A stretch of DNA of 64,000 bases from Bacillus sp. DNRA2 (GTDB lineage Bacteria; Bacillota; Bacilli; Bacillales; Cytobacillaceae), in assembly GCF_012843265.1 (NCBI RefSeq), contig NZ_JABAIT010000020.1:1-64000 (forward strand), given 5' to 3'. The notes beneath the pieces were generated by a model. It saw only the letters and a program-made list of their open reading frames with translations, had not been told where the DNA came from and ran no database searches. This document shows, piece after piece, positions 53,649 to 62,790 of the stretch; within the stretch, counting starts at the first letter, position 1; each line of letters begins with the position of its first letter. The translations under genes and the position numbers were made by a program.

Positions 53649-54605
53649 TTAATATTCCTCCCTAAACTTACGGGAAATATACTGGGCAATCATATTCATG
53701 ATTAACGTAAACACAAACAACGTCATCGCTACAGCATAAAGGCTATAATAGAGTGTTGATCCAGCTGGAGCTTCTCCACCTGTTACCTCAACAATATAAG
53801 CAGTCATCGTTTGCATAGATTGGGTAATATCAAAAGTGAAAACTTTCGAACTTCCGCTTGCAATAGCAACAATCATCGTTTCTCCTATTGCCCGAGAAAT
53901 ACCTAGAACAAAAGAGGCAATAATTCCAGAAATAGCAGCTGGGACAACCACTTTCCACGTTACTTCAAGCTTAGTAGCACCTAGTGCAAGAGCACCTTCA
54001 CGCATCGAATTTGGAACAGAGCTCATCGCATCCTCCGAAAGTGAAGCGACTAATGGAATAATCATAATTCCCATCACTAAACCTGGACTTAAAATATTCG
54101 TTGGTTCTAAACCAGGAATAAACGATCGTAATAGTGGCGTTACAAATGTAAAAGCAAAGAATCCATAAACAATAGTTGGAATTCCAGCAAGAATTTCTAA
54201 GATTGGTTTTAATATTTTTCTAAGTCGTTCTGACGCATACTCGCTTAAAAAAATGGCTGTCATTAAACCAATAGGAATCGCAACAAGCATGGCGATTAAG
54301 GTCGACAGTAAAGTTCCCGTTAATAGTGGCAACACACCAAAAACAGCATGGTCACCAAGCGGCTTGAGTTCTGTTCCTGTGAAAAAATCTAAAAAAGATA
54401 CTTTCGCAAAGAAATGAACTGTTTCGGTTAAAAGGGTAATCAGAATTCCAATCGTTGTTAAAACAGATATTGCCGAAATACCAAATAATATCCCTGGAAT
54501 TAGCTTTTCAGTTGTATTCGTTACACTAGAAGATTTTTTCTTTTCTTGTATCATTTGTTGAACATTGAGGCTTTTGTGTTTTTCATCAATCAGAGTTTGT
54601 TCCAT
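53649..54605 (-). CDS. pstC: Phosphate ABC transporter permease PstC
   Basis: This 318-residue permease has six membrane spans after a polar N-terminus of about 35 residues. The EAA loop is EGALALGATKLEVTWKVVVPAAISG. It pairs with PstA. Start ATG 54605 has TAGGAG upstream. It is separated from pstS by a strong hairpin. Confidence 0.96.
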   Translation of the reverse strand: MEQTLIDEKHKSLNVQQMIQEKKKSSSVTNTTEKLIPGILFGISAISVLTTIGILITLLTETVHFFAKVSFLDFFTGTELKPLGDHAVFGVLPLLTGTLLSTLIAMLVAIPIGLMTAIFLSEYASERLRKILKPILEILAGIPTIVYGFFAFTFVTPLLRSFIPGLEPTNILSPGLVMGIMIIPLVASLSEDAMSSVPNSMREGALALGATKLEVTWKVVVPAAISGIIASFVLGISRAIGETMIVAIASGSSKVFTFDITQSMQTMTAYIVEVTGGEAPAGSTLYYSLYAVAMTLFVFTLIMNMIAQYISRKFREEY

Positions 54606-54682
54606 CTCCTAAACTCCCTTCAATCTATTTATGGTGTTTCGAAGGATGTAATTATTAAGCCGTACATCATCAAAAACATACA

Positions 54683-54712
54683 GAAGATGAGAAGAATTCA
54701 CTTCTCATCTTC
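54683..54712 (-). terminator. Hairpin between pstS and pstC
   Basis: GAAGATGAGAAG (54683-54694) pairs perfectly with CTTCTCATCTTC (54701-54712), a 12-bp stem with a 6-nt loop. No strong T-run follows at once. It probably acts as a partial terminator or mRNA stabiliser that raises PstS above the permease genes. Confidence 0.7.
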
Positions 54713-54730
54713 GCCGATTAAACCAGATGT

Positions 54731-55690
54731 CTATTTTTTAAGACCTTTAAGTGTTGAAAGAGTATTCTCTACATCTTGATCAGCTAATGGCGCAAAGCCT
54801 GTTTCTTTAGCAACATCCTGAGCGTTTTCCATCGTGTAAATTGCATAATCTAGTACCTCAGGCTTTTCCTTCGCATTATTCAAATTCAAATATGTGTACA
54901 CCGCACGAGTAAATGGTGCATATTCTCCATCTTCCGCAATTGTATCAAGTGATGGTTCAACCGGACCCTTACCAAAATCCACTTTCACGGCAGCAAGCTT
55001 ATTCTTATTACTTGCATAATATCCATATCCGAAGAAACCAATTGCATTTTTATCTTTAGAAACAAGATCGACTAATGTTGAATAATCCTGCTGTAGATTG
55101 ATTCCTTTAACTAAGTCCTGTTCACCAAGGATGGTTTCATAGAAAAATTCATACGTCCCATGATTTTCATTTGGACCATAGGTTTTAATTGGCTCATTTG
55201 GGAAGTCTGGTCTTACATCTGACCATTTTTTCTTGTTCTTGCTAGCCAGAAAGATGTCGATAACTTCTTCCTTTGTAAGTTCAGTAGCCCAATCATTATC
55301 TTTATTTATAACGATGGTAATCCCATCTAAAGCAACCTTCATTTCTTGAACATCAATGCCTAATTTGTCAGCTTCAGATTTTTCTTCATCTTTGATGACA
55401 CGTGAGGCGTTGTTAAAGTCTGTCCCGTTTTCTGTCAGGAATTTTTTGAAACCAGCTGATGTTCCTGCCCGACTCACTTCAACTGAAACGCCCTCTTGCT
55501 CATTTGTCATATAGTTTTCAGCCATTTTAGCCATAAACGGATAAACAGTACCCGAACCGTCAATCATTACACTACCTTCTAATTCTTTTTTATTTCCTTT
55601 ATCAGCTGAATCGTTCCCACCACACGCAGCTGTAAAAATCATTACCGATGCAATTAACATAAATAAGCTAATTTTTTTAAAGCTTTTCAT
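54731..55690 (-). CDS. pstS: Phosphate-binding lipoprotein PstS
   Basis: This 319-residue lipoprotein has the lipobox FTAAC (Cys23). The phosphate-site segments IDGSGTVYPF, SRAGTSAGFKKF and the ASRVIKDEE block are typical of PstS. It captures phosphate outside the membrane and delivers it to PstCAB. The start ATG has AGGGGGAT upstream. The promoter carries a clear Pho box. Confidence 0.97.
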   Translation of the reverse strand: MKSFKKISLFMLIASVMIFTAACGGNDSADKGNKKELEGSVMIDGSGTVYPFMAKMAENYMTNEQEGVSVEVSRAGTSAGFKKFLTENGTDFNNASRVIKDEEKSEADKLGIDVQEMKVALDGITIVINKDNDWATELTKEEVIDIFLASKNKKKWSDVRPDFPNEPIKTYGPNENHGTYEFFYETILGEQDLVKGINLQQDYSTLVDLVSKDKNAIGFFGYGYYASNKNKLAAVKVDFGKGPVEPSLDTIAEDGEYAPFTRAVYTYLNLNNAKEKPEVLDYAIYTMENAQDVAKETGFAPLADQDVENTLSTLKGLKK

Positions 55691-55733
55691 TATTTATCCC
55701 CCTAAGGTATTTGTTTATCTAACCTCTATATCG

Positions 55734-55787
55734 AATATACCTTTCCACTGTAAATCTGGTTTTAACCCACTGTAAAGGTTTTGTAAA
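55734..55787 (-). promoter_or_regulatory. Pho box and -10 of the pst promoter
   Basis: On the minus strand, four hexamers TTTACA, TTTACA, TTAAAA, TTTACA begin at 55787, 55776, 55765 and 55754, spaced exactly 11 bp apart. This matches the PhoP-binding consensus TTHAYA in direct repeats. TATATT at 55739-55734 follows 9 bp after the last repeat and can be the -10. PhoP-P activation under phosphate limitation is expected. Confidence 0.9.
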
Positions 55788-55866
55788 TTCCAACGATTTT
55801 TGGGTGATTCTGTCAAAAAATATCAAATCACGATTTTTAAGAATGATACTTGTCTTATAATTCCCC

Positions 55867-55905
55867 AAAAAAAAGAAATTGCCTCAAATTGAGACAATTT
55901 CTTAT
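55867..55905 (-). terminator. pbpA terminator
   Basis: AAGAAATTG-c-CTCA pairs with TGAG-a-CAATTTCTT. On the minus strand a T-run follows. It lies just after the pbpA stop. Confidence 0.9.
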
Positions 55906-55912
55906 TAAAGGA

Positions 55913-58054
55913 TTACTGTGCTGCATTTTGATTTTCTTGAGTGACATTTTGGTTAGGGTCTGGATTTTGCTGAGCAGCTGCTTGACGTGCTGCTTTTAAG
56001 TTAAAATACGTATCCATAACTTGCTGACCGATGTTTAAGTTCGTTCTGGTATCAGTTGCGCTTGGTGTGTAGGCCCAAGGCACAAGTACAGACATCGCAA
56101 TCTCAGGACTATTAAACGGTGCATAACCGACTAGACTTAAATTCATTACTTCTGGTGGCTCTTTCCCATATTTTTTACGGTCAGGACCATCATAAAAGGC
56201 CTGTGCGGTACCGGTTTTCCCCGCTGGATCATATGGTTTTCCTGCAAAGAATCCTCTTGCTGTTCCTTGGGCCCCATGCATAACTAAATGAAATCCTTGC
56301 TGAACACGTTTTATCCAATCTTCCTTCATATCAACACGATTTAAAATATTTGGCGTGATCGCTTTCGTGATTGGCCCTAACTCAGTTTGATCTAATACAG
56401 GCTCACGAATCTCTTTCACAATGTGTGGTTGAATTCGATAACCGTTATTAGCAATTGTCGAAACATACTGTGCCAATTGCATCGCTGAATACGTATCATA
56501 CTGACCTATCGCTAAGTCAAGTAAGAAACCTGGCCGTTTATCTTGTCCCTTAAAGCCGGCAGTCTCATTCGGTAAATCAATTCCCGTTCTCACTCCGAGT
56601 CCAAATTGACTGAACGAATCACGGATTGTATTAAAAGCGTTAGAATCCAGTGATAATGGGCCATTTTGAACATACTTACCTTTCCCAATCGCAATCGCTG
56701 TTCTAAACATATAGACGTTTGATGAACGCTCCAGTGCCTTTAGATCATTAACGGAACCCATGTTTGTCCAAGATTTTTTCACCGGTGTACCTTTAATTTG
56801 CAAAGGACCATCGTGTAAAACTGTACCTGGTGAAATGGCACCGGTTTGATAGCCAGTTAGGACTGTTGCTCCTTTGACTGCTGAACCCACGTTGTAAGAA
56901 GTCGTAAACGTACCAAGTGCATCATCCTGCATTTCTGTTTTTCCGGTTTCAGGATCCTTTACTATTCGCTTTCCGGCCATCGTTAAGATTTCACCAGTAT
57001 TTGGATCCATTAATACAACGTAAGCCCGATCGAGAAAACCAGTCCCGGCCATTCCTTTTGTTGACTTCAGGTTTTCTTCAATAATTTTCTCAACTGCTAA
57101 CTGCAGTTCCATATCAATCGATAAAACAAGATCCTTCCCTCGTTTCCCCTCAGAAACGACTTCAGCGCTTAGCACATTACCAGCTTTATCGGTTTTATTA
57201 CGAACCTTTGCCTTTTGTCCAGAAAGCACATCCTCATACTGCATTTCAATATAACTCTTTCCAACTCGATCATTACGGTTATAATCTCTCGATAAATAAT
57301 AATCAAGTTGCTCGGACGGTAGTCCTTCATCAGACGTTGTAACCTTACCCAGTACAGAAATTAACGTATCAGATGCATATGTCCGCTTCCAATCCGTTGT
57401 TGTATCAACCCCAGGAAGTGATTCTAAGTTTTCACTAACAGCAGCAAATTCCTCAGCAGTTACCCCTTCATTTTTAACGATTTGCGGTGTTAGGGCATAA
57501 CCGCTATTGAACTCACGGAAAATTGCCAAAACCTCAAGTTCTTCGTTAGAGAAGCTGTTGATTTCTTCAGGAGTGATTCTTTCAAGTTGAAGTTTATAAA
57601 TTTCTTTATCTGTTAACTCTTTTGCTTCAAACTTGTCCCATTCTTTTTTGGTAATTTTCTTTTTGGCCAGATTCGGGTGCTTCATAATCCAAAAGTCTTT
57701 TTTATCGCGCTCCTGGATTTTATTTGTGTCTTTTTGAATTAAAGTTGCTAATTTCTCAGCGACTTTAAGCATTTCCTTCGTATCAGTACCTTGATATTTT
57801 GTGTAAGTAATCGCATTTAACGGGATATTATCAACAATGATTTTTCCACTGGTATCAAACATTTTCCCTCGTGGGACTGGATTATTGATTGTGACATCCT
57901 CTGTTCGTTCAATTTCACGTTTAAAATCATCACCATAAACGATTTGGACAACGCCAAGCCGCAGTATTAATGCCGAAAATAAGATAAATACAACAAAAAA
58001 CATTACATTTAAGCGAAATGGCACATGTGTTTTTTTCTTTTTTTGTTTTTTCAA
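55913..58054 (-). CDS. pbpA: Class B penicillin-binding protein 2 (PbpA type)
   Basis: This is a roughly 713-residue transpeptidase with a short basic cytoplasmic tail, one membrane anchor (about residues 18-40), a PBP dimerisation domain, and a transpeptidase domain. Active-site motifs are SAVK (Ser about 393), SSN and KTGT. The C-terminus is Gln/Asn-rich. PbpA/PBP2A-type enzymes cross-link side-wall peptidoglycan in rods. The start is TTG 58054 with AGGAAGTG about 8 nt upstream; TTG 58060 is also possible. Confidence 0.95.
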   Translation of the reverse strand: MKKQKKKKTHVPFRLNVMFFVVFILFSALILRLGVVQIVYGDDFKREIERTEDVTINNPVPRGKMFDTSGKIIVDNIPLNAITYTKYQGTDTKEMLKVAEKLATLIQKDTNKIQERDKKDFWIMKHPNLAKKKITKKEWDKFEAKELTDKEIYKLQLERITPEEINSFSNEELEVLAIFREFNSGYALTPQIVKNEGVTAEEFAAVSENLESLPGVDTTTDWKRTYASDTLISVLGKVTTSDEGLPSEQLDYYLSRDYNRNDRVGKSYIEMQYEDVLSGQKAKVRNKTDKAGNVLSAEVVSEGKRGKDLVLSIDMELQLAVEKIIEENLKSTKGMAGTGFLDRAYVVLMDPNTGEILTMAGKRIVKDPETGKTEMQDDALGTFTTSYNVGSAVKGATVLTGYQTGAISPGTVLHDGPLQIKGTPVKKSWTNMGSVNDLKALERSSNVYMFRTAIAIGKGKYVQNGPLSLDSNAFNTIRDSFSQFGLGVRTGIDLPNETAGFKGQDKRPGFLLDLAIGQYDTYSAMQLAQYVSTIANNGYRIQPHIVKEIREPVLDQTELGPITKAITPNILNRVDMKEDWIKRVQQGFHLVMHGAQGTARGFFAGKPYDPAGKTGTAQAFYDGPDRKKYGKEPPEVMNLSLVGYAPFNSPEIAMSVLVPWAYTPSATDTRTNLNIGQQVMDTYFNLKAARQAAAQQNPDPNQNVTQENQNAAQ

Positions 58055-58184
58055 AATCAAGCACTTCCTTTTATATAAAAACGTTCAAGATCGTAGTCGA
58101 AATAAGTCTCCTACCATTGTAAAAGAAAAACGTTTTTTTTGCTATGCTTCTCTTGTAATTTCCTGACAATTTTTATTTCCATAC

Positions 58185-58220
58185 AAAAAAAACGGACCGA
58201 GGTTAATCGTCCGTTTTTTA
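58185..58220 (-). terminator. Terminator of the MFS transporter gene
   Basis: AAAAAACGGAC pairs with GTCCGTTTTTT around an 11-nt loop. It overlaps the MFS gene stop. Confidence 0.9.
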
Positions 58221-59444
58221 TGCCTTTCGCATCTGAGATAGATTTATTTTACGAATAAAAAAGTAAATACAACTATGCCCGGCACCAATAATTAACAGCA
58301 AAATCGGAATGCTTTTTTCCTCATTAAAAAATGTTACTGCGACTAAAAATAACCCGATCGAGACAAATCTCCCTAAATTCAGAAAAATCTCCCTCACAAC
58401 TATGTACTCAATTCGCATTTCAGCGGCCTTCCAGGCACGACCAATGATATCATACGTCATTGACATATACGGGACCAATAACAACGGATAGGCAACCGCA
58501 ATCGTTGCTGCATATACCAAAAGTTTAGGGTAAGTAATCTCAAAGACAATGAGAAAGATTGAGGCGTAGAGGATAATTCCGCCAATCAGAATTGATTTTT
58601 TTCGATGTTGCTCTTTGATAAATCGTGACACAAAAAAATAGGCAAGAAAGGATACACCTGAATTGAGCAGCCCAAACGTCCCTAACGCCAATTCGCTCCC
58701 TGTCGAAATAAATACAAATACCGAAATAATAAACACAAAGGTCCCTTCACGAAAGCCTTGGAAAAAGTGGGCATTGGTAATCAAGCGCCAATGAACATTG
58801 TTCTTTCGCTCAGTTAAAATTCTTAGGAAGCAATAGCTGCCTTGCGATGGTCGCCGTTTTAAAAAGAAACTTAAAAAAACCGCCAATGAAAACAAGCCTA
58901 GCGAAAGCCCGAACACAGTCGTATAACCAATCGTGTTTTTTAAACGAGAAATGATAAATCCAGCAGCAATCGGACCAATCATACCACCTACTGAAGTGAG
59001 CACCCCTAGAAAGCCATTAAAAAAATCTCTCGTTTCCGGCTCGGTAATTTCAAAGGTTAATACGTTATAAGCAAGCCAATAAAATCCATAGCCAATTCCT
59101 AATAGGCTACCTAAAACAAGTAATAAGGCTGAGGCGTTTTTACCAGAAAACAATACAGCCAAATAAAATAGAGCTAAAAAGGAAACCCCTATTCGAAGCA
59201 CGATAACCCTATCGATTTTCTTGGCCCACCTGCCTGCTAAAATAAATGTAATCGGCTGGAGCACAACCACAGCCAGATTGTACAATCCGATATCAGAAAA
59301 TTGGCCTGACTGCTTCCATAAATAAATATTTACAAATGTGTTTGAAAGTGAAGTACTGATTGCATATAAGCCACCAATAATCAGCAAGAATTTAAAATCA
59401 CGTGTCAGTTCCAGATCACCAATCAATTGTTTTAATTTACTCAT
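58218..59444 (-). CDS. yqgE: MFS transporter (YqgE-type)
   Basis: This 408-residue protein has 12 predicted membrane spans and the MFS loop GRWAKKIDRVIVLRIG between spans 2 and 3. The position between pbpA and sodA matches Bacillus subtilis yqgE. The substrate is unknown. The start ATG has AAGGGGAG upstream. Confidence 0.92.
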   Translation of the reverse strand: MSKLKQLIGDLELTRDFKFLLIIGGLYAISTSLSNTFVNIYLWKQSGQFSDIGLYNLAVVVLQPITFILAGRWAKKIDRVIVLRIGVSFLALFYLAVLFSGKNASALLLVLGSLLGIGYGFYWLAYNVLTFEITEPETRDFFNGFLGVLTSVGGMIGPIAAGFIISRLKNTIGYTTVFGLSLGLFSLAVFLSFFLKRRPSQGSYCFLRILTERKNNVHWRLITNAHFFQGFREGTFVFIISVFVFISTGSELALGTFGLLNSGVSFLAYFFVSRFIKEQHRKKSILIGGIILYASIFLIVFEITYPKLLVYAATIAVAYPLLLVPYMSMTYDIIGRAWKAAEMRIEYIVVREIFLNLGRFVSIGLFLVAVTFFNEEKSIPILLLIIGAGHSCIYFFIRKINLSQMRKA

Positions 59445-59515
59445 AAAAAAAACTCCCCTTTTACCTTAAGGGTAGTTTTCACAAAAACAATCGAGATATA
59501 CGAAATAATCATACA

Positions 59516-59552
59516 AAAAAACAGTACCCCACTTGGTGGAGTACTGCTCTCA
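59516..59552 (-). terminator. sodA terminator
   Basis: AGTAC-c-CCAC and GTGG-a-GTACT form the stem. On the minus strand a run of seven T follows. It lies just after sodA. Confidence 0.87.
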
Positions 59553-59564
59553 TCCGTTATTAGC

Positions 59565-60173
59565 TTATTTCGCAGCAGCGTAACGTTTTGCTACTTCATC
59601 CCAGTTTACAACATTCCAGAACGCACCGATGTAATCAGGGCGACGGTTTTGGTAATGTAAGTAGTAAGCATGCTCCCAAACGTCTAATCCAAGGATTGGC
59701 GTTTTGCCCTCCATTACTGGAGAATCTTGGTTAGCAGTGCTGGAAACTTCTAACTCACCGTTGCTCACAGAAAGCCATGCCCAACCAGAACCGAAGCGGG
59801 TTGTAGCCGCTTTAGTGAACTCATCTTTAAAGGCTTCGAAGCTACCAAATTTAGCGTTAATTGAATCAGCTAGTTCACCAGCTGGTGCACCGCCACCGTT
59901 TGGAGAAAGAAGCTGCCAGAATAGTGAATGGTTAGCATGTCCGCCACCATTGTTGCGCACTGCAGTGCGAATCGCTTCAGGAACTGCATCAAGGTTAGCA
60001 ATTACTTCTTCAACAGTTTTGCTAAGAAGTTCTTCATTTCCTGCTAAAGCGTTATTAAGATTAGTCACATATGTGTTGTGATGTTTTGTGTGGTGAATGT
60101 TCATTGTTTCTTTGTCAATGTGTGGTTCTAATGCATCATATGCATAAGGTAATTGTGGTAATTCAAAAGCCAT
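59565..60173 (-). CDS. sodA: Superoxide dismutase [Mn]
   Basis: This is a 202-residue Mn/Fe superoxide dismutase. Metal ligands are His27 ([13 protein letters not shown] region), His in NHSLFW, Asp and His in DVWEHAYYL. It removes superoxide in the cytoplasm; Mn specificity is by family. The start ATG has GGAGG upstream. An AT-rich inverted repeat lies in its leader. Confidence 0.97.
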   Translation of the reverse strand: MAFELPQLPYAYDALEPHIDKETMNIHHTKHHNTYVTNLNNALAGNEELLSKTVEEVIANLDAVPEAIRTAVRNNGGGHANHSLFWQLLSPNGGGAPAGELADSINAKFGSFEAFKDEFTKAATTRFGSGWAWLSVSNGELEVSSTANQDSPVMEGKTPILGLDVWEHAYYLHYQNRRPDYIGAFWNVVNWDEVAKRYAAAK

Positions 60174-60213
60174 TTTTAATTTCCTCCTTATGTAACAATA
60201 AAATTACTTTTAC

Positions 60214-60246
60214 AATATTCTTAATGAATTATTAAATAAGAATATT
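60214..60246. repeat. Inverted repeat in the sodA leader
   Basis: AATATTCTTA (60214-60223) and TAAGAATATT (60237-60246) are perfect complements with a 13-nt spacer, about 40-73 bp upstream of the sodA start. It could be an operator or a leader hairpin. Confidence 0.5.
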
Positions 60247-60468
60247 TTTAAAAGCACTACATTTACAATTTACCAAAGTTAAAAACTCCAGGCAAATGAT
60301 AAGCTCATCAACCTTCACTATATTTTCCGAATCTACCAATTTTATACGACAACAATACAATGATTCGGAAATTTGTCACGATTGTTAGAATCCTTGAACT
60401 GCCTATGATTTTTGTCGCTTTCGCATAATTTTGCTGCCTTATGCAGTCTTTTGCACCTTTACTCATTA

Positions 60469-60497
60469 TTGACATGATGCTTACTTTTCTTTTAAAT
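60469..60497 (+). promoter_or_regulatory. Probable promoter of the Fnr-like gene
   Basis: TTGACA (60469-60474), a 17-bp spacer and TTAAAT (60492-60497) lie about 30 bp upstream of the start. The -35 is perfect and the -10 is moderate. Confidence 0.6.
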
Positions 60498-60528
60498 CAA
60501 GGTGAAGGCATTCTTAGAGGTGAGGATA

Positions 60529-61224
60529 ATGATAAAAACAAGTAATAGTCTTTATCAAGTCATGATTAGAAATTTCAGCAACAAAGAAACTGTCCAAAAA
60601 ATAAAAGCCGGCACCATGCTTTTTCAAGAAAAGGATCCTGTCCAACACGTATATATTATGTTAAAAGGGACTATCGCCGTTGGAAGAGTACATTTAAAAG
60701 GAAAAGAATTCATTTTAAAGATACTCAGCGGTGAAGAATTATTAATTGAATATCAAATTTTCAATCCGTCTCCACGCTACCATTTCTTCGCAAAGACAAT
60801 TTCAGATTGTGAAATGCTAATGATAAAGCGTGAACAATTCGAGGAAATGATTGAGAAGGATGTAGTCGCCCTTCAAACCTTTAGTCATTGGATGAGCACA
60901 AGATATTTAAAAGCCCAAATGAAATGCCAAGACCTCATTATGCACGGTAAAAAAGGTGGTTTATATTCAATCTTAATCCGCCTATGTAATTCATATGGAG
61001 TCATGACAGACGAGGGGATTTTAATCGATCTTCCGCTAACCCATCAGGAACTTGCCAACTTAACCTACGGTACCCGAGAAGTCATCCAGCGTTTACTAAA
61101 AGAACTTCGCGAAAAGGATGTACTTGTTTACCGCCAACAGAAATTTACGGTTAAGGACTTGGCTTATTTGAAAAATCACGTTGATTGTCAAAATTGTCCG
61201 TATGAAATTTGCGGTGTAAATTAG
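60529..61224 (+). CDS. Crp/Fnr-family regulator with C-terminal cysteine cluster (Fnr-like)
   Basis: This 231-residue protein has an N-terminal cyclic-nucleotide-like beta roll (about residues 20-120), a long dimer helix, and an HTH of Crp type (LTHQELANLTYGTREVIQRLLKEL). The C-terminus has CQNCPYEIC (Cys-x2-Cys-x4-Cys), the spacing of the [4Fe-4S] ligands in Bacillus subtilis Fnr. It is therefore a good candidate oxygen sensor for anaerobic genes. Start ATG 60529 has GAGGTGAGG upstream. It may be an Fnr paralog rather than the main Fnr. Confidence 0.88.
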   Translation: MIKTSNSLYQVMIRNFSNKETVQKIKAGTMLFQEKDPVQHVYIMLKGTIAVGRVHLKGKEFILKILSGEELLIEYQIFNPSPRYHFFAKTISDCEMLMIKREQFEEMIEKDVVALQTFSHWMSTRYLKAQMKCQDLIMHGKKGGLYSILIRLCNSYGVMTDEGILIDLPLTHQELANLTYGTREVIQRLLKELREKDVLVYRQQKFTVKDLAYLKNHVDCQNCPYEICGVN

Positions 61225-61237
61225 CATTCTGTTTTAC

Positions 61238-61276
61238 AAAAATGTGCCCTGTCATAATGCAAGGGCACATTTTTTT
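61238..61276. terminator. Bidirectional terminator between the Fnr-like gene and yqgC
   Basis: AATGTGCCCT pairs with AGGGCACATT, flanked by A-runs and T-runs. It serves both converging genes. Confidence 0.9.
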
Positions 61277-61757
61277 ATAACACCAAAAATAGAAAATAGG
61301 CAATCATGACCGCTTGGACAATTCCTTTTGTAATGATGCTGCTGACAAAGCCGACAACCGAACCGAAGCCAATTTTTAGCGCTTCCTTAAACCCCTTCTT
61401 ATGAACAAGTAATTCCGCTATCACCGCACCAATAAATGGCCCAAGGATAATACCGACCACTGGAATAATAAATGGCCCGACCAACAACCCAATTGTACTG
61501 CCCCACACACCAGCTTTACTTCCGCCAAACTTCTTCACACCAATCAAATTGGAAAGATAATCTGCTCCAAAAAGCAGAACGACAAAGAGTGCTTCAATCA
61601 CCCAAAACAACCAGTTAAACGGTTCAAATGAAACTGAAAAGCCATAAAGGATAAATCCGGCCAAAATAAATAACACGCTTGGAATTACGGGATAGATTAA
61701 GCCTACAAAGGCAATTGCAAACAAGGCAATAATGACAGACCAAATAAAAATTGACAT
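61275..61757 (-). CDS. yqgC: DUF456 family membrane protein (YqgC)
   Basis: This 160-residue hydrophobic protein has about four spans and Gly-rich stretches ([19 protein letters not shown]), typical of DUF456. Its function is unknown. Start ATG 61757 has GGAGG 7 nt upstream and gives the usual length; the in-frame start at 61769 does not. Confidence 0.9.
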   Translation of the reverse strand: MSIFIWSVIIALFAIAFVGLIYPVIPSVLFILAGFILYGFSVSFEPFNWLFWVIEALFVVLLFGADYLSNLIGVKKFGGSKAGVWGSTIGLLVGPFIIPVVGIILGPFIGAVIAELLVHKKGFKEALKIGFGSVVGFVSSIITKGIVQAVMIAYFLFLVL

Positions 61758-61869
61758 AGAAACCTCCAAAAGAAAGTTATTCTTGTCTTATTCTACCACT
61801 TGGCTAGCACCAAAGATAGAAACATACCGCTTTTGAATAAGCATTTATTAGCTAAAAATTGCAGTTTTC

Positions 61870-61899
61870 TTGTACAATCAGTAGCGTGGAGTCTAAAAT
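61870..61899 (+). promoter_or_regulatory. Probable promoter of the DUF1189 gene
   Basis: TTGTAC (61870-61875), an 18-bp spacer and TAAAAT (61894-61899) lie about 30 bp upstream of the start. Confidence 0.5.
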
Positions 61900-61930
61900 A
61901 GAGGTTGAATATTAAAGAGGTGGATACATA

Positions 61931-62701
61931 ATGAATGTTTTTATGCAATTAATTAAAAGCTGCTATTCCCCAAAGGATATAGCGATAACCCGATTTCAAG
62001 GAATCGGAAAAACAATATTGTTTGTATTTCTGCTAACGCTTGTCTCGATTATACCTTCGATTTACTTTTTAAGCGCATCTATGACTAACGTTCTAGGTGA
62101 AGTAAAAAATACTGTCCAATCTGACATACCCGATTTTACTATTAAAAATGGACAACTCAAATCAGATGCTGATAAACCGATAACAGTCACAAAAGATGAT
62201 TTTGTGATCTTGTTTGATTCAACTGGCGATGCCAATGCAAATGATTTAAAGAATATTGAGTTTGGAATAGGTATTTTAAAGGATGAATTTGTCCTGGTAC
62301 AGGCAGAAAATACCCAAACCTATCCATATTCAATGTTTGAAAGTTTTACCCTTAGCAAAGGTGACGTGCTTGACTTAATTGAAAAGGTCGATTCGTCCCT
62401 GTTCATCATTATTCCTTTGATGGTATTAATGAATTATATTTTTGCATCGGGTGTAAAATTTATCGAAATTTCAATTTTAGCGGTATTTGGGCTCTTCATC
62501 AAAAACATGACGAGAAGAAGACTAAACTATGGACAACTTTGGCGGATGTCAGCTTATAGCGTAACATTACCAACCTTATTCTTTACCATCATGAATGCTT
62601 TACACACAACTGTACCTGGTGGCTTTTTCTTGAATTGGATAGTTGGTTATCTGGTATTATTTTTAGCGGTAAAAGAAATACCTCAATCAAAAAATGCTTA
62701 A
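61931..62701 (+). CDS. yqgB: DUF1189 family membrane protein (YqgB)
   Basis: This 256-residue protein has one N-terminal span (about 27-48), an extracytoplasmic region, and three or four C-terminal spans. It fits DUF1189. Its function is unknown. The start ATG 61931 has AGAGGTGG upstream. It shares direction with yqfZ but has its own terminator. Confidence 0.87.
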   Translation: MNVFMQLIKSCYSPKDIAITRFQGIGKTILFVFLLTLVSIIPSIYFLSASMTNVLGEVKNTVQSDIPDFTIKNGQLKSDADKPITVTKDDFVILFDSTGDANANDLKNIEFGIGILKDEFVLVQAENTQTYPYSMFESFTLSKGDVLDLIEKVDSSLFIIIPLMVLMNYIFASGVKFIEISILAVFGLFIKNMTRRRLNYGQLWRMSAYSVTLPTLFFTIMNALHTTVPGGFFLNWIVGYLVLFLAVKEIPQSKNA

Positions 62702-62724
62702 AAGCGCCGGAGTGGCGCTTTTTT
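62699..62724 (+). terminator. DUF1189 gene terminator
   Basis: AAAGCGCC pairs with GGCGCTTT around a 5-nt loop, then a T-run. The stem starts at the stop codon. Confidence 0.9.
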
Positions 62725-62790
62725 GTTCTAAAATTTCTGAAACACACATATATATGGGACAAACTTCCATTATGGAGAGGTGTCCTAATA

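Larger units (their letters stand above)
60174..60528. other. Divergent region between sodA and the Fnr-like gene
   Basis: About 355 AT-rich bases hold the sodA leader with an inverted repeat (60214-60246) and a probable promoter of the regulator (60469-60497). No ORF was recognised. Confidence 0.5.
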
